DNA of 64,000 bases from NCBI RefSeq assembly GCF_003003355.1, contig NZ_PVTQ01000001.1, positions 124,001-188,000 of the forward strand, read 5' to 3'. Positions within the stretch are counted from its first letter, which is position 1. Each line of letters begins with the position of its first letter. The notes below the pieces were generated by a model, which was given only the letters and a program-made list of their open reading frames with translations, did no database searches and had not been told where the DNA came from. Positions 26,426 through 37,312 of the stretch are shown here, piece by piece. The stretch comes from Donghicola tyrosinivorans (GTDB lineage: Bacteria > Pseudomonadota > Alphaproteobacteria > Rhodobacterales > Rhodobacteraceae). Position numbers and translations under genes: made by a program.

Positions 26426-27513
26426 GTGCACCCCTTCTTCTGATCGCGGCAGGTGGAACGGGCGGGCATATGTTTCCCGCGCAGGCACTGGCCGAGGCGA
26501 TGCTGGCCAAGGGCTGGCGGGTGAAGCTGAGCACCGATGCGCGCGGTGCGCGCTATACGGGCGGCTTTCCCAAGGACGTTCAGATCGAAGAAGTCAGCTC
26601 GGCGACCTTTGCGCGGGGCGGTGTGCTGGCAAAGCTGCTGGTGCCGTTCAAGATCATCGGCGGGATCATTTCCGCTCGGCGTGCCATGGGGGCGGATACC
26701 CCTGCGGTGGTCGTAGGCTTTGGTGGCTATCCCAGCATTCCGGCGATTGCAGCGGCCTCTTGGAAGGGGTTGCCGCGCATGATCCATGAGCAGAACGGTG
26801 TTCTGGGGCGGGTTAATCAGGTATTTGCTGCCAAAGTGAATACAGTAGCTTGCGGAACCTGGCCGACAGATCTGCCCGATGGGGTGGAAGGCATCTACAC
26901 CGGCAATCCGGTGCGCGGGGCCGTTCTGGCCAAAGCGGGGGCGGGTTATATCGCGCCCGGCGATCATCCTATGGATATTCTGGTCATTGGCGGATCACAA
27001 GGCGCGCGCATTCTGTCAGATGTGGTGCCTGCAGCCATGGCCGCGCTACCCGTTGAATTGCGCGACCGGTTGCGGATCAGTCATCAGGCGCGGGGCGAGG
27101 ATGAGGCGCGGGTAAAGGCATTTTACGAAGAGGCCGGTTTGCGCGCCGATGTGCAGCCCTTCTTTACGGACGTGCCAGAGCGCATGGCAAATGCGCAACT
27201 GGTGATCAGCCGTTCGGGTGCGTCGTCGGTGGCGGATTTGACCGTTGTCGGGCGGCCAGCGATCCTTGTGCCTCTTGCTGCGGCAACAGGTGATCATCAG
27301 ACCGCCAATGCCCGCGGTGTGGTGGAAGCTGGCGGCGCTGTGCTGCTGCGTGAGAGCGAATTTACGGTGAATGCGGTGGCTGCGGCCATCACGGATATTC
27401 TAACCCAGCCCACCAAGGCCCACGACATGGCGCAGGCCGCCTTGTCCATTGGCCGACCTGATGCGACCGAGCGTCTGGTTGCTTTGGTTGATGCGCTGGC
27501 TGAAGCGAACTGA
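26422..27513 (+). CDS. murG: UDP-GlcNAc:lipid I N-acetylglucosaminyl transferase MurG
   Basis: Adds GlcNAc to lipid I to make lipid II on the inner face of the membrane. The 363-residue protein has the family motifs [19 protein letters not shown] near residue 9, [38 protein letters not shown] near residue 160, [16 protein letters not shown], and the C-terminal donor site [20 protein letters not shown] followed by DHQTANA. The ATG overlaps the ftsW stop (ATGA), and murC starts 16 bases after its end. Confidence 0.97.
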   Translation: MSAPLLLIAAGGTGGHMFPAQALAEAMLAKGWRVKLSTDARGARYTGGFPKDVQIEEVSSATFARGGVLAKLLVPFKIIGGIISARRAMGADTPAVVVGFGGYPSIPAIAAASWKGLPRMIHEQNGVLGRVNQVFAAKVNTVACGTWPTDLPDGVEGIYTGNPVRGAVLAKAGAGYIAPGDHPMDILVIGGSQGARILSDVVPAAMAALPVELRDRLRISHQARGEDEARVKAFYEEAGLRADVQPFFTDVPERMANAQLVISRSGASSVADLTVVGRPAILVPLAAATGDHQTANARGVVEAGGAVLLRESEFTVNAVAAAITDILTQPTKAHDMAQAALSIGRPDATERLVALVDALAEAN

Positions 27514-27529
27514 AGAAAGACATAAGAAC

Positions 27530-28930
27530 ATGAACGCTGCTGCAACCAAGTTGCCCACCGATGTGGGCCCGATCCATTTCGTCGGTATCGGCGGTATTGG
27601 CATGTCCGGCATTGCCGAAGTGCTGATCAACCATGGCTACAGGGTTCAGGGCTCGGACCTGAAATCGTCCAAGATCACCCAGCGTCTGGAAAGCATGGGC
27701 GCGACCGTGTTCGAAGGCCAGCGGGCCGAGAACCTTGAAGGGGCCGAAGTGGTCGTGATCAGCTCGGCTATCAAACGGGGCAACCCTGAACTGGACGAGG
27801 CCCGTCGCCGCGGTTTGCCTGTTGTGCGCCGCGCCGAGATGCTGGCCGAATTGATGCGTCTGAAGTCGAACATCGCGATTGCAGGCACCCACGGTAAGAC
27901 CACCACCACCACGATGGTGGCGGAACTGTTGGTGGCAGGCGGCATCGACCCGACCGTGATCAACGGCGGCGTGATCCATGCCTATGGCTCGAACGCGCGG
28001 ATGGGGCAGGGCGAATGGATGGTGGTTGAGGCCGACGAGAGCGACGGCACCTTTAACCGACTGCCCGCGACCATTGCCATTGTGACCAACATCGACCCCG
28101 AGCATATGGAGCATTGGGGCGATTTCGACACGTTGCGTGAAGGCTTCTTGCAGTTTGTTTCGAACATTCCGTTCTATGGCATGGCGGTGTGCTGCACTGA
28201 TCACCCCGAGGTTCAGGCGCTGGTAGGCAAGATCACCGACCGCCGCGTGACCACCTATGGCTTTAACGCCCAAGCAGACGTGCGTGCAGTGAACTTGCGC
28301 TATGAAAAGGGTGTGGCCCATTTCGATATTGCCCTGCGTAATGAGGATATGGTGATCGAAGGCTGCACGCTGCCGATGCCGGGGGACCACAACGTCTCGA
28401 ACGCGCTGTCGGCTGTGGCTGTGGCCCGTCATCTGGGCATGAAGGCCGAGGAAATCCGCGCCGCGCTGGCCGCCTTTGGTGGCGTGAACCGCCGCTTTAC
28501 CAAAGTGGGCGAAGTGAATGGCGTCACGATCATCGACGATTATGGCCACCACCCTGTAGAGATCGCCGCTGTTCTGAAGGCGGCCCGTCAGGCGACCGAA
28601 GGTCGCGTGATCGCCGTCCACCAGCCGCACCGTTACACCCGCCTGCATTCGCTGTTCGAAGACTTTTGCAACTGCTTCAATGAGGCGGATGTGGTCGCCA
28701 TCGCCGAGGTTTTTGCCGCCGGTGAAGACCCCATTGAAGGGGCGACCCGCGATGATCTGGTGGCGGGTCTGATCCGTCACGGGCACCGCCATGCGCGTGC
28801 TCTGCACTCCGAAGAGGATCTGGAGCGTCTAGTGCGCGAACAGACCCAGCCTGGTGATATGGTTGTCTGCCTTGGGGCGGGGACCATCAGCGCATGGGCG
28901 AACAACCTTCCGGCCCGCCTGAACGGTTAA
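27530..28930 (+). CDS. murC: UDP-N-acetylmuramate--L-alanine ligase
   Basis: First amino acid addition in the muramyl peptide pathway, ATP-dependent, cytosolic. The 466-residue product reads [17 protein letters not shown] near residue 16 (UDP-substrate Rossmann part), [13 protein letters not shown], the P-loop [40 protein letters not shown], and the C-terminal [19 protein letters not shown] with [20 protein letters not shown] start at ATG 27530 ([11 protein letters not shown]); the frame is open upstream but overlaps murG. The downstream DUF2484 frame overlaps its end by 37 bases if it starts at the first ATG. Confidence 0.97.
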   Translation: MNAAATKLPTDVGPIHFVGIGGIGMSGIAEVLINHGYRVQGSDLKSSKITQRLESMGATVFEGQRAENLEGAEVVVISSAIKRGNPELDEARRRGLPVVRRAEMLAELMRLKSNIAIAGTHGKTTTTTMVAELLVAGGIDPTVINGGVIHAYGSNARMGQGEWMVVEADESDGTFNRLPATIAIVTNIDPEHMEHWGDFDTLREGFLQFVSNIPFYGMAVCCTDHPEVQALVGKITDRRVTTYGFNAQADVRAVNLRYEKGVAHFDIALRNEDMVIEGCTLPMPGDHNVSNALSAVAVARHLGMKAEEIRAALAAFGGVNRRFTKVGEVNGVTIIDDYGHHPVEIAAVLKAARQATEGRVIAVHQPHRYTRLHSLFEDFCNCFNEADVVAIAEVFAAGEDPIEGATRDDLVAGLIRHGHRHARALHSEEDLERLVREQTQPGDMVVCLGAGTISAWANNLPARLNG

Positions 28931-29178
28931 GTCCTGTGATCTGGTTGGTGCTGGCCTGTGTATGGTTGATCGTCGCCAATGTGGCGGCGATGCTGCCCTC
29001 GCGTGATTATCACTGGCGCTTTGCCTATATCATGATCGCTCTTGGCCTGCCGGTGTTGATCGGCGTGTTTGCCACCAGTGGCCCTTGGATGGGTTTGGCG
29101 GTATTGATCGCCGCGATGTCCGTTTTGCGGTGGCCTGTGATCTATTTGGGCCGCTGGTTTAAGAACCTGTGGAGGTAA
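28894..29178 (+). CDS. DUF2484 family small membrane protein
   Basis: A 94-residue protein (80 if started at GTG 28936) with three hydrophobic stretches: about residues 14-33 ([20 protein letters not shown]), 43-61 and 66-83. It matches the DUF2484 pattern, a family I know only from Rhodobacterales, where it lies beside murB. The ATG at 28894 is inside the murC reading frame and has no clear ribosome binding site; the GTG at 28936, six bases after the murC stop, would begin directly at the first helix, as most relatives seem to. Role unknown; the position between murC and murB suggests a wall-synthesis accessory. Confidence 0.8.
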   Translation: MGEQPSGPPERLSPVIWLVLACVWLIVANVAAMLPSRDYHWRFAYIMIALGLPVLIGVFATSGPWMGLAVLIAAMSVLRWPVIYLGRWFKNLWR

Positions 29179-29183
29179 TCCCC

Positions 29184-30110
29184 ATGACCCTGCCTGATGT
29201 GCGTGGCACCCTGACTCCGAACCGTCTTCTGGCGGATTTGACATGGCTGCGCGTGGGCGGGCCTGCGGATTATTTGTTCCAGCCCGCCGATATGGACGAC
29301 CTGCAGCAGTTTCTGGCGAACCTGCCTGCGGATGTGCCGGTGTTTCCGATTGGCGTAGGTTCGAACCTGATTGTGCGTGACGGGGGCATACGTGCTGTCG
29401 TGATCCGTCTGGGACGTGGCTTTAACGGGATCGAGATTGACGGCACCCGCGTGTGTGTCGGGACGGCGATTCTGGATTCCATGGTGGCGAAACGCGCGGC
29501 TGCGGCGGGGGTTGATCTGACCTTCCTGCGTACGATCCCTGGCGCGATCGGCGGGGCGATCCGGATGAATGCGGGTTGCTATGGCAGCTACGTGGCCGAT
29601 CACCTGATCGAGGCGGAGGCCGTCACGCGGCAGGGTGAGCGGGTCACGCTGACCCCCGCAGATCTGCAATTTGCCTATCGCAGCAGCCATCTGCCCGAGG
29701 GCTGGGTGCTGACCTCGGCCACTTTTGAAGGTGCGGCGGGTGATCCTGATGCGCTGGCGGCCAAAATGGATGAGCAACTGGCAAAACGCGACGCGACCCA
29801 ACCGACAAAAGATCGCACTGCGGGCAGTACTTTTCGCAACCCTGCAGGTTACAGCAGCACAGGCCGCGCCGACGATACACATGAGTTGAAGGCGTGGAAG
29901 GTCATCGATGAGGCCGGAATGCGCGGCGCCCGCGTTGGCGGCGCGCAGATGAGCGAGATGCATTCGAATTTCCTTGTAAATACAGGAGAGGCAACTGCGG
30001 ATGATCTCGAAAGGTTAGGGGAACTTGTCCGAAAAAAGGTTTTCCAAACCAGTGGATTAGAGTTAGAATGGGAAGTGATCCGTATTGGTGAACCCAAACG
30101 CGATCTGTAA
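29184..30110 (+). CDS. murB: UDP-N-acetylenolpyruvoylglucosamine reductase
   Basis: NADPH- and FAD-dependent reduction that gives UDP-MurNAc. The 308-residue length and the lack of the extra loop mark the type II form. Motifs: [20 protein letters not shown] near residue 12, [15 protein letters not shown] (FAD contact), [44 protein letters not shown] with catalytic Ser/Tyr neighbours, and [10 protein letters not shown] with [18 protein letters not shown] at the end. GGAGGT lies eight bases before the ATG at 29184, a strong start. The gap of about 100 bases to ddl is AT-richer. Confidence 0.97.
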   Translation: MTLPDVRGTLTPNRLLADLTWLRVGGPADYLFQPADMDDLQQFLANLPADVPVFPIGVGSNLIVRDGGIRAVVIRLGRGFNGIEIDGTRVCVGTAILDSMVAKRAAAAGVDLTFLRTIPGAIGGAIRMNAGCYGSYVADHLIEAEAVTRQGERVTLTPADLQFAYRSSHLPEGWVLTSATFEGAAGDPDALAAKMDEQLAKRDATQPTKDRTAGSTFRNPAGYSSTGRADDTHELKAWKVIDEAGMRGARVGGAQMSEMHSNFLVNTGEATADDLERLGELVRKKVFQTSGLELEWEVIRIGEPKRDL

Positions 30111-30213
30111 GAATTAATTAAAAAATATCCGCAAATGCGGAAATTGCCCTCAAAATGGGGGCGAGGCAGATTAAAAGGCCTGCAAAAGGCCGGATACAGA
30201 GGCAGATGTGGTG

Positions 30214-31128
30214 ATGTCGAGCAGGGCACACCCGACTGTGGCGGTACTGATGGGCGGACCCTCGGCTGAGCGAGAGGTGTCCTTGTCGTCAGGGCGAGAA
30301 TGCGCAACCGCCCTTCGGGATGAAGGATTCAAGGTGATTGAGGTCGACGCAGGGCCTGACCTTGTCGCGCGTCTTGCAGAAATTCAGCCCGATGTTGTCT
30401 TCAATGCGCTGCATGGCCGCTGGGGCGAGGATGGCTGCGTTCAGGGCATTCTGGAATGGCTGCGCATCCCCTACACACACTCTGGCGTGCTGGCCTCGGC
30501 CTTGGCGATGGACAAGGAACGTACAAAGCAGATTTACCGTTCCGCCGGTCTTCCTGTTGCGGAAAGTGTTCTGGCCAGCAAATCCGAAGTGATGGCCAGC
30601 CACGTCATTGCGCCGCCTTATGTGGTTAAGCCTTACAATGAAGGCAGCAGCGTCGGGGTCTATCTGGTCGAAGCAGGCGCAAATACGCCGCCGCAATTGT
30701 CCGACGATATGCCCGATGTTCTGATGGTCGAGGCCTATGTGCCGGGCCGCGAATTGACCACCACTGTCGTCGGTGATCGCGCCCTGTGTGTGACCGACAT
30801 TCTGACGGATGGCTGGTACGATTATGACGCCAAATATGTGGCAGGCGGATCGCGCCATGTGGTGCCTGCGGATCTGCCGCAAGAGATCACTGACGCCTGT
30901 CTTGATTACGCCCTGCGTGCCCATGATGCGCTTGGTTGCCGCGGTGTGTCGCGCACGGATTTCCGCTGGGACGAAGAGAAGGGCCTTGAAGGTCTGATCC
31001 TGTTGGAGACCAACACCCAGCCCGGTATGACGCCGACGTCGCTGAGCCCCGAACAGGCGGGCGTTGCGGGCATGAGCTTTGGCGCCTTCGTTCGCTGGAT
31101 GGTGGAGGACGCCTCGTGCAATCGATGA
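30214..31128 (+). CDS. ddl: D-alanine--D-alanine ligase
   Basis: Makes the D-Ala-D-Ala dipeptide for the wall precursor. The 304-residue ATP-grasp enzyme shows [91 protein letters not shown] and [20 protein letters not shown] with the Mg-binding residues. I chose ATG 30214; two in-frame GTG codons lie immediately before it and one could be used instead. The final 13 bases overlap ftsQ. Confidence 0.96.
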   Translation: MSSRAHPTVAVLMGGPSAEREVSLSSGRECATALRDEGFKVIEVDAGPDLVARLAEIQPDVVFNALHGRWGEDGCVQGILEWLRIPYTHSGVLASALAMDKERTKQIYRSAGLPVAESVLASKSEVMASHVIAPPYVVKPYNEGSSVGVYLVEAGANTPPQLSDDMPDVLMVEAYVPGRELTTTVVGDRALCVTDILTDGWYDYDAKYVAGGSRHVVPADLPQEITDACLDYALRAHDALGCRGVSRTDFRWDEEKGLEGLILLETNTQPGMTPTSLSPEQAGVAGMSFGAFVRWMVEDASCNR

Positions 31129-31988
31129 TGCGCCGCTTCGATCCTGCCCCCTCGCGGTGGGCCTACCGCTTCCAGCGGCTTTGGTTGACCCCGTTCTATC
31201 GCCGCCTGCTGCGTACTGGCACGCCGATCGCCTTGGTTGCCCTTTGTGGCGCAATCTACTTCGGGGATGCCGAGCGGCGCGAGGTGTTTACCTCGACCGT
31301 GGCCAAGCTGCGCCACGATTTCGAACATCGCCCCGAATTTATGGTCAAGATCATGGCCATCGACGGGGCCAGCGAAGAGACCCAGACCGCCATTCGCGCC
31401 CTGATGCCGGTGGATTTCCCGGTCAGTTCGTTCGATCTGGATGTGGGGGCGATTGCCAACGAAATGCTGGCGCTGGATGCTGTGGCTGATGTGGGCCTGC
31501 AGGTCCGTTCGGGCGGCGTTCTGCAAATGCATGTGATCGAGCGTCAGCCGGTTATGGTCTGGCGTCAAGGCAGCCGGATCGAAGCGATCGACGCCGCGGG
31601 CATCCGCGCCGGAACACTGGATAGCCGCACCGACCGTCCTGATTTGCCCCTGATCGTCGGGGCTGGCGCAAAAGAGCACGTTGAAGAAGCTCTGCGCCTA
31701 TTTGCAGCGGCGGCCCCGCTGCAAGACCGCATCCGTGGCCTTGTCCGTGTGGGCGAGCGCCGATGGGATCTGGTTCTGGACCGAGAGCAGCGGATCATGC
31801 TGCCGACTGAACAGCCTCTGCAGGCGCTAGAGCAGGTTGTGGCTCTGGCTGAGGCAAATGATCTGCTGGCCAGGGATGTGGCCGCAGTGGATATGCGTCT
31901 GGCCCAAAGGCCGACAATACGGATGACCCCGACAGCACAGGAAGAACTGCTGCGCATCCGGAAAATGACCGAGGAACGTGCAAAATGA
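31116..31988 (+). CDS. ftsQ: Cell division protein FtsQ
   Basis: Bitopic division protein that links FtsB/FtsL to the septal machinery. The 290-residue product has a cytosolic basic N-terminus, one membrane helix at about residues 36-50 ([15 protein letters not shown]), then the periplasmic POTRA domain ([20 protein letters not shown]) and the beta domain ([39 protein letters not shown]). These are typical for FtsQ from Rhodobacterales. Starts with GTG 31116, overlapping ddl by 13 bases; ftsA overlaps its own stop by four bases. Confidence 0.93.
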   Translation: MQSMMRRFDPAPSRWAYRFQRLWLTPFYRRLLRTGTPIALVALCGAIYFGDAERREVFTSTVAKLRHDFEHRPEFMVKIMAIDGASEETQTAIRALMPVDFPVSSFDLDVGAIANEMLALDAVADVGLQVRSGGVLQMHVIERQPVMVWRQGSRIEAIDAAGIRAGTLDSRTDRPDLPLIVGAGAKEHVEEALRLFAAAAPLQDRIRGLVRVGERRWDLVLDREQRIMLPTEQPLQALEQVVALAEANDLLARDVAAVDMRLAQRPTIRMTPTAQEELLRIRKMTEERAK

Positions 31989-33319
31989 CCGAGCTATATG
32001 AGACCCAACGCGCCATGCGCGCGATGCGGAAAGCGGCCCTGCAGCGCGGGGTCATCGCGATTCTGGATGTAGGCAGTTCCAAGATCGCCTGTCTGGTGCT
32101 TCGGTTCGACCGGACCGACGCCTTTGTCGAAGGCGAGGATATCGGCTCGATGGCGGGGCAGGCGGGCTTCCGTGTTGTGGGCGCTGCGACTACCCGCTCG
32201 CGCGGCGTGAAGTTCGGCGAAATCTCGGCGATGGCGGAAACTGAACGTGCGATCCGTACCGCTGTTCAGGCCGCGCAAAAGATGGCGAACCTGCGGGTCG
32301 ACCACGTGATCGCCTGTTTCTCGGGCGCGCGTCCCCGCAGCTACGGTCTGGACGGCACGATTGATATGGACGGCGGTCAGGTGACGGAACAGGACGTGGC
32401 GCGCGTTCTGGCCGCGTGCGAAGTGCCCGATTACGGTCAGGGCCGCGAAGTTGTGCACGCGCAGCCGGTGAACTTTGCGCTGGACCATCGCTCGGGTCTG
32501 CAAGACCCCCGCGGCCAGATCGGTCACAGCCTGAGCACCGATATGCACATGCTGACCGTTGATGGTACCGCGATCCAGAACCTTGCCTACTGCATCAAGC
32601 GATGTGATCTGGAGCTGGCCGGTGTGGCCAGCAGCGCCTATGTCTCGGGTCTTTCGGCGCTGATCGAGGATGAGCAGAACCTTGGTGCGGCCTGTATCGA
32701 TCTGGGAGGCGGCTCGACCGGCGTGTCGATCTTCATGCGTAAGCATATGATCTATGCAGATAGCGTGCGTATGGGCGGCGACCATGTGACCAGTGATATC
32801 TCGATGGGTCTACAGGTGCCGATGACCACCGCCGAGCGGATCAAGACCTTTTATGGCGGTGTCTATGCCACCGGAATGGACGACCGTGAGATGATCGATC
32901 TGGACGGTGCCACCGGCGATTGGGAACACGACCGCCGCAGCGTCTCTCGCGCCGAGTTGATTGGCATCATGCGTCCGCGCGTGGAAGAAATTCTGGAAGA
33001 AGTGCGCGCCCGATTGGATGCCGCAGGTTTCGATCATCTGCCCAGTCAGCAAATCGTACTTACAGGTGGCGGCAGTCAGATCCCCGGTCTAGACGGGCTG
33101 GCCAGTCGCATTCTGGGACAACAGGTGCGCCTTGGACGCCCGCTGCGCGTGCATGGTTTGCCGCAGGCCGCGACCGGCCCCGGGTTTGCCAGCGCGGTTG
33201 GGCTTTGCTGCTTTGCAGCCCATCCGCAGGACGAATGGTGGGACTTTGACACCCCCGCCGAGCGTTATCCGGGCCGCTCGCTTCAGCGGGCTGTAAAGTG
33301 GTTCCGAGACAACTGGTGA
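31985..33319 (+). CDS. ftsA: Cell division protein FtsA
   Basis: Actin-like protein that ties FtsZ filaments to the membrane. The 444-residue product shows GVIAILDVGSSKIACLVLR (phosphate 1 site), the 1C domain around ETERAIRTAVQAAQKMANLR and the typical CIDLGGGSTGVSIFM (phosphate 2) and VLTGGGSQIPGLDGLASRIL. The C-terminal end LQRAVKWFRDNW is the short amphipathic membrane-targeting helix, with Trp and Phe on one face. Translationally coupled to ftsQ (ATGA). It is followed by a 175-base gap, so ftsZ may have its own promoter. Confidence 0.96.
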   Translation: MTELYETQRAMRAMRKAALQRGVIAILDVGSSKIACLVLRFDRTDAFVEGEDIGSMAGQAGFRVVGAATTRSRGVKFGEISAMAETERAIRTAVQAAQKMANLRVDHVIACFSGARPRSYGLDGTIDMDGGQVTEQDVARVLAACEVPDYGQGREVVHAQPVNFALDHRSGLQDPRGQIGHSLSTDMHMLTVDGTAIQNLAYCIKRCDLELAGVASSAYVSGLSALIEDEQNLGAACIDLGGGSTGVSIFMRKHMIYADSVRMGGDHVTSDISMGLQVPMTTAERIKTFYGGVYATGMDDREMIDLDGATGDWEHDRRSVSRAELIGIMRPRVEEILEEVRARLDAAGFDHLPSQQIVLTGGGSQIPGLDGLASRILGQQVRLGRPLRVHGLPQAATGPGFASAVGLCCFAAHPQDEWWDFDTPAERYPGRSLQRAVKWFRDNW

Positions 33320-33494
33320 TCGCAAAATGTTGTGAAGTTGGCAAAATGCCGCTTTTCCGTGCGTAAAACGCTCCAGATTTTGTGTTGTTACTGTGACTTT
33401 TTGGATGACGTTCACTGACAGGACGCGTAGAATAACGTGTAACTGAAGGACAAAACGGCCCGGTGGCACGGGCGCATAAGCAGGCGGACAGATC

Positions 33495-35159
33495 ATGACA
33501 TTGAACCTATCGATGCCCGAAACCGATGAGCTGAAACCCCGTATCACCGTGTTCGGTGTTGGTGGGGCGGGCGGCAATGCCGTCAACAACATGATCGAGA
33601 AGCAGCTCGAGGGTGTCGAGTTTGTCGTGGCAAACACCGACGCTCAGGCGCTGCAGCAAAGCCAGGCCGAGGCCCGCGTTCAGCTGGGGATCAAAGTCAC
33701 CGAAGGTCTGGGTGCAGGCGCACGTGCAAGCGTGGGTGCCGCAGCGGCCGAAGAAAGTATCGAAACAATCGTTGACCATCTGGCGGGCGCACACATGTGC
33801 TTCATCACCGCTGGTATGGGCGGCGGCACCGGCACTGGCGCTGCGCCGATCATTGCGCAGGCGGCACGTGAACTGGGTGTTCTGACCGTTGGTGTCGTGA
33901 CCAAGCCCTTCCAGTTCGAAGGTGCCAAGCGGATGCGTCAGGCCGAAGAAGGCGTTGAGGCGCTGCAAAAGGTCGTCGATACCCTGATCATCATTCCGAA
34001 CCAGAACTTGTTCCGTCTGGCGAACGAAAAGACCACCTTCACCGAAGCCTTCAGCATGGCCGACGACGTTCTGTATCAGGGCGTCAAAGGTGTGACTGAC
34101 CTGATGGTCCGTCCGGGCCTCATCAACCTCGACTTTGCAGACGTTCGCGCTGTGATGGATGAGATGGGCAAAGCCATGATGGGCACTGGCGAAGCGTCGG
34201 GTGAAGATCGCGCCATTCAGGCCGCCGAGAAGGCCATCGCAAACCCGCTGCTGGACGAAATCAGCCTGCGCGGTGCGAAGGGCGTTCTGATCAACATCAC
34301 CGGCAGCCACGATCTGACCCTGTTCGAGCTGGACGAAGCCGCCAACCGCATCCGCGAAGAGGTGGACCCCGAGGCGAACATCATCGTCGGTTCGACCCTC
34401 GATCCGTCGATGGAAGGCCAGATGCGCGTCAGCGTTGTTGCCACCGGCATCGATGCAAGCCCTGCGATGGACGCTCCTGCGCCCCGCCGCAAGATGTCCG
34501 AGCCTCTGCAGCCCGCAGCGCAAGCGCCCGCAGCACAATCTGCACCCGCGCAGCCCGCAGCCGCGCCCCAGCAGGAGAACCTGTTCCAGCCTGAGGCCGC
34601 GCCTGCACCGCAGCCGACCCGCGCACAGCAGCATACTGCGATGGGTCGTCAGCCTCAGCCGTTCCAGCCCGCATCGCAGCCTCAGCCCGCGCCGCAGGCA
34701 GCACCTGCACCGCAGGCCTATGAGGCGCCTGCACAGGAAGATCTGCCCCCGCCCGCATATCAGCCGCGTCCCGAAATGCGTCAGCCCGAGCAGCCGATGC
34801 ACTATGAGCCGCAGCCCGAGGAATTTGTTGCACCCCGCGCCGCCGCACCCGGTACTCCGTCGCCCGAGGCTCTGGCCCGTCTGCGCGATGCGGTAAACAA
34901 CAGCGGCTCGGCCCGTCCGCAGCAGCGTCCCGCAGCGCCTCAGCCGCAGGCTCCGGCAGCGCCCGAGAAGTCGCGCTTTGGAATCAATTCGTTGATCAAC
35001 CGCATGACCGGTTCGGGCGACAGCGCCAAGCCGGCCGCTAGCGCACAGCCGGCACGCCGCGTGGCACCGCCGGTCCAGCACTTCGAAGAAGATGCGGACA
35101 ACAATCCTGCGGATGAAAAGATCGAAATTCCGGCCTTCCTGCGTCGTCAGGCGAACTGA
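33495..35159 (+). CDS. ftsZ: Cell division protein FtsZ with a long disordered linker
   Basis: Tubulin-like GTPase that forms the division ring. The 554-residue protein is much longer than the roughly 380 of E. coli. Residues 1-320 are the GTPase core: [22 protein letters not shown], the tubulin signature [14 protein letters not shown], and [20 protein letters not shown]. About residues 325-535 are a Pro/Gln/Ala-rich linker with many short repeats of PQP and PAP type. The end, [13 protein letters not shown], is the conserved tail that binds FtsA and other partners. A purine-poor leader precedes the ATG at 33495. A strong terminator follows. Confidence 0.98.
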   Translation: MTLNLSMPETDELKPRITVFGVGGAGGNAVNNMIEKQLEGVEFVVANTDAQALQQSQAEARVQLGIKVTEGLGAGARASVGAAAAEESIETIVDHLAGAHMCFITAGMGGGTGTGAAPIIAQAARELGVLTVGVVTKPFQFEGAKRMRQAEEGVEALQKVVDTLIIIPNQNLFRLANEKTTFTEAFSMADDVLYQGVKGVTDLMVRPGLINLDFADVRAVMDEMGKAMMGTGEASGEDRAIQAAEKAIANPLLDEISLRGAKGVLINITGSHDLTLFELDEAANRIREEVDPEANIIVGSTLDPSMEGQMRVSVVATGIDASPAMDAPAPRRKMSEPLQPAAQAPAAQSAPAQPAAAPQQENLFQPEAAPAPQPTRAQQHTAMGRQPQPFQPASQPQPAPQAAPAPQAYEAPAQEDLPPPAYQPRPEMRQPEQPMHYEPQPEEFVAPRAAAPGTPSPEALARLRDAVNNSGSARPQQRPAAPQPQAPAAPEKSRFGINSLINRMTGSGDSAKPAASAQPARRVAPPVQHFEEDADNNPADEKIEIPAFLRRQAN

Positions 35160-35177
35160 ACGTTACCGGATTGAAAC

Positions 35178-35209
35178 AAAGGGCTGCCCGTTTGGGCGGC
35201 CCTTTTTGT
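35178..35209 (+). terminator. Rho-independent terminator of ftsZ
   Basis: A 12-bp stem (35178-35189 with 35194-35205, one G-U pair), loop GTTT, followed by a run of T. It ends the division gene transcript before lpxC. Confidence 0.92.
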
Positions 35210-35374
35210 TTTCAGAAGCAAGACATTAAACCCGTCAAATCCCCATAGGCATATTTTCGCCGCTCAAAAGGACGGGTATGTTTCACTGTGTTGCAAAGAT
35301 TGAGTTGAGCATTTGTGTCCGGAAGTTTACCTAATTTTCACCAGCGGTAATCCGCGCGGAGTAATGGGGCCAAC

Positions 35375-36295
35375 GTGCAAACCACGATCACCAAAAGCGT
35401 CACCTTCACGGGCAAAGGTCTGCATTCGGGCAAACCCGCGACACTGACGATTCACCCAGCGCCCACAGGCCACGGTATCGTTTTCCGACGCATTGATCTG
35501 AATGGCTGCAACCAGTTGATTCCCGCCCATTGGGATCTGGCTGAACATTCGCCCCTCTGCACTAAACTTGTGAACGACGAAGGCATCTCGATCTCGACGG
35601 TCGAGCATGTGATGGCCGCTCTTTCCGGCTGCGGCGTCCATAACGCGCTGATTGACATCGACGGTCCCGAAGTTCCGATCCTTGACGGCAGCGCCGCACC
35701 TTTCGTGCGCGGCATTATGGCCCGCGGGACCACGGATCAGGGCGCAGCCTTGATGGCGATCGAGGTGCTGAAAGAGGTCTCGGTCACCCGTGGCGATGCC
35801 ACCGCCACGCTTAGCCCCGCTGACGCGCTGCACATCGATTTCGCGATCGACTTCGTGGATCCTGCAATCGGCAAGCAAAGCAAATCCCTGCACATGGCGA
35901 ACGGCACCTTTGTCCGCGAACTCTGTGACAGCCGCACCTTCTGCCGCATGTCGGACGTTGATTTTATGCGCCAGAACGGTCTTGCCCTTGGCGGCACCAT
36001 GGAAAACGCCGTGGTTGTCGACGGTGACGCCGTGCTTAGCCCCGGCGGCATGCGTCACGATGATGAACCCGTTCGTCACAAGATGCTGGACGCGCTGGGG
36101 GATCTGGCGCTGGCTGGTCAGCCCATTCTGGGCCGCTACACCGGCTACAAGGCAGGTCACACTCTGACCAACCTTCTGCTGCACGCCCTGTTCGCCGATC
36201 CCAGTGCCTATCGCTATGTTGCATGCTCGCCCGAGCAGGTTGCACATCTGCCTGGCACCGATTTGCATCAGTCGGATTTGGCCGCGGTAGCGTGA
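35375..36295 (+). CDS. lpxC: UDP-3-O-acyl-N-acetylglucosamine deacetylase
   Basis: Zinc-dependent second and committed step of lipid A synthesis. The 306-residue enzyme shows TITKSVTFTGKGLHSGK at the start, the zinc ligand in STVEHVMAALSGCGV (His79-type), DGPEVPILDGSAAPFV, and the second zinc site DDEPVRHKMLDALGDLAL (His and Asp) with the catalytic histidine in GYKAGHTLTNLLLHAL. The start is GTG 35375; no ATG in frame fits. A 165-base leader after the ftsZ terminator implies its own promoter. Confidence 0.96.
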   Translation: MQTTITKSVTFTGKGLHSGKPATLTIHPAPTGHGIVFRRIDLNGCNQLIPAHWDLAEHSPLCTKLVNDEGISISTVEHVMAALSGCGVHNALIDIDGPEVPILDGSAAPFVRGIMARGTTDQGAALMAIEVLKEVSVTRGDATATLSPADALHIDFAIDFVDPAIGKQSKSLHMANGTFVRELCDSRTFCRMSDVDFMRQNGLALGGTMENAVVVDGDAVLSPGGMRHDDEPVRHKMLDALGDLALAGQPILGRYTGYKAGHTLTNLLLHALFADPSAYRYVACSPEQVAHLPGTDLHQSDLAAVA

Positions 36296-36397
36296 TCGTT
36301 TAAGCGACGTTAAGACGTTTTGCACCAGATTATTCTGTGCTAACACCGCTTTGACCGGAGGTTTTCCTCTGAGGACAGAAGATTGAGGTGGGCAGGT

Positions 36398-37282
36398 ATG
36401 AGCATCGGCACAGGGTTCCGGACATTTACTGGAGTATTGCTTCTGGGCACCGCTTTGGCGGGATGCTCGATGATGCCGGAACGCCCCTTCGGTGGCGACC
36501 AGCGCGCTTTCGTCGAGGGCGGGCAGAACGCTGCCCCACTGGAAGAATTCACCGCAGAGGAAATCTTTGCCCGCGCCGAATATGAGCTGGCGGACAAGAA
36601 ATACTCGAAAGCCGCCACCTACTTTGGCGAGATCGAACGTCTTTATCCCTATTCAGATTGGGCTAAACGCGGCTTGATCATGCAGGCTTTCGCCTTCCAC
36701 AAGGATCAGGATTACGAGAACAGCCGCGCCAGTGCGCAGCGTTATATCGATTTCTATCCCGCTGACGAAGATGCCGCCTATGCCCAGTACCTGCTGGCGC
36801 TCAGCTATTATGACCAGATCGACGATGTGGGCCGCGATCAGGGCCTGACCTATCAGGCGCTGCAAGCCCTGCGCACTGTGATCGAACGCTACCCCGACAG
36901 CGAATATGCGGAAAGCTCGATCCTGCAGTTTGATCTGGCCTTCGATCATCTGGCGGGCAAAGAGATGGAAGTGGGCCGCTACTACCTGAAGCGCGAACAC
37001 TACACCGCCGCCATCAACCGCTTCCGTGTCGTGGTCGAGGATTTCCAGACCACCACCCACACCGCAGAGGCGCTGCACCGTTTGGTGGAATCCTATCTCT
37101 CGCTGGGTCTGACCGACGAGGCACAGACCGCTGGCGCGATCCTTGGTTACAACTACCAAGGCAGTGAATGGTACGAGGAAAGCTACGCGCTGCTCACTGG
37201 TCAGGGCCTGACGCCCGAGGCCAAGGGCGACAACTGGCTGGCAAAGATTTACCGACAGATGATCAAGGGCGCGTGGCTCTGA
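36398..37282 (+). CDS. bamD: Outer membrane assembly lipoprotein BamD
   Basis: Essential lipoprotein of the BAM complex that inserts outer-membrane beta barrels. The 294-residue protein has a lipoprotein signal with lipobox ALAGC near residue 22, and then tetratricopeptide-type helical repeats: EEIFARAEYELADKKYSKAA, TYFGEIERLYPYSDWAKRG, RASAQRYIDFYPADEDAAYA, GKEMEVGRYYLKREHYTAAI. The ATG at 36398 is preceded by GAGGTG seven bases upstream. A TTG five codons earlier also has a weak site. recN starts 30 bases after the stop. Confidence 0.95.
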   Translation: MSIGTGFRTFTGVLLLGTALAGCSMMPERPFGGDQRAFVEGGQNAAPLEEFTAEEIFARAEYELADKKYSKAATYFGEIERLYPYSDWAKRGLIMQAFAFHKDQDYENSRASAQRYIDFYPADEDAAYAQYLLALSYYDQIDDVGRDQGLTYQALQALRTVIERYPDSEYAESSILQFDLAFDHLAGKEMEVGRYYLKREHYTAAINRFRVVVEDFQTTTHTAEALHRLVESYLSLGLTDEAQTAGAILGYNYQGSEWYEESYALLTGQGLTPEAKGDNWLAKIYRQMIKGAWL

Positions 37283-37312
37283 TCCACGCTTAGCCCATTT
37301 CCGGACCCAGAG

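Noticed and set aside
33507-35081. A 524-codon open frame antisense to ftsZ
   Set aside because: It mirrors the GC-rich codons of a certain gene; the translation is Leu/Arg/Cys-rich without domains.
36300-36313. TTAA-TTAA pair after lpxC resembling a CtrA box
   Set aside because: The two halves are six bases apart, while the CtrA consensus needs seven, and the next C is missing.
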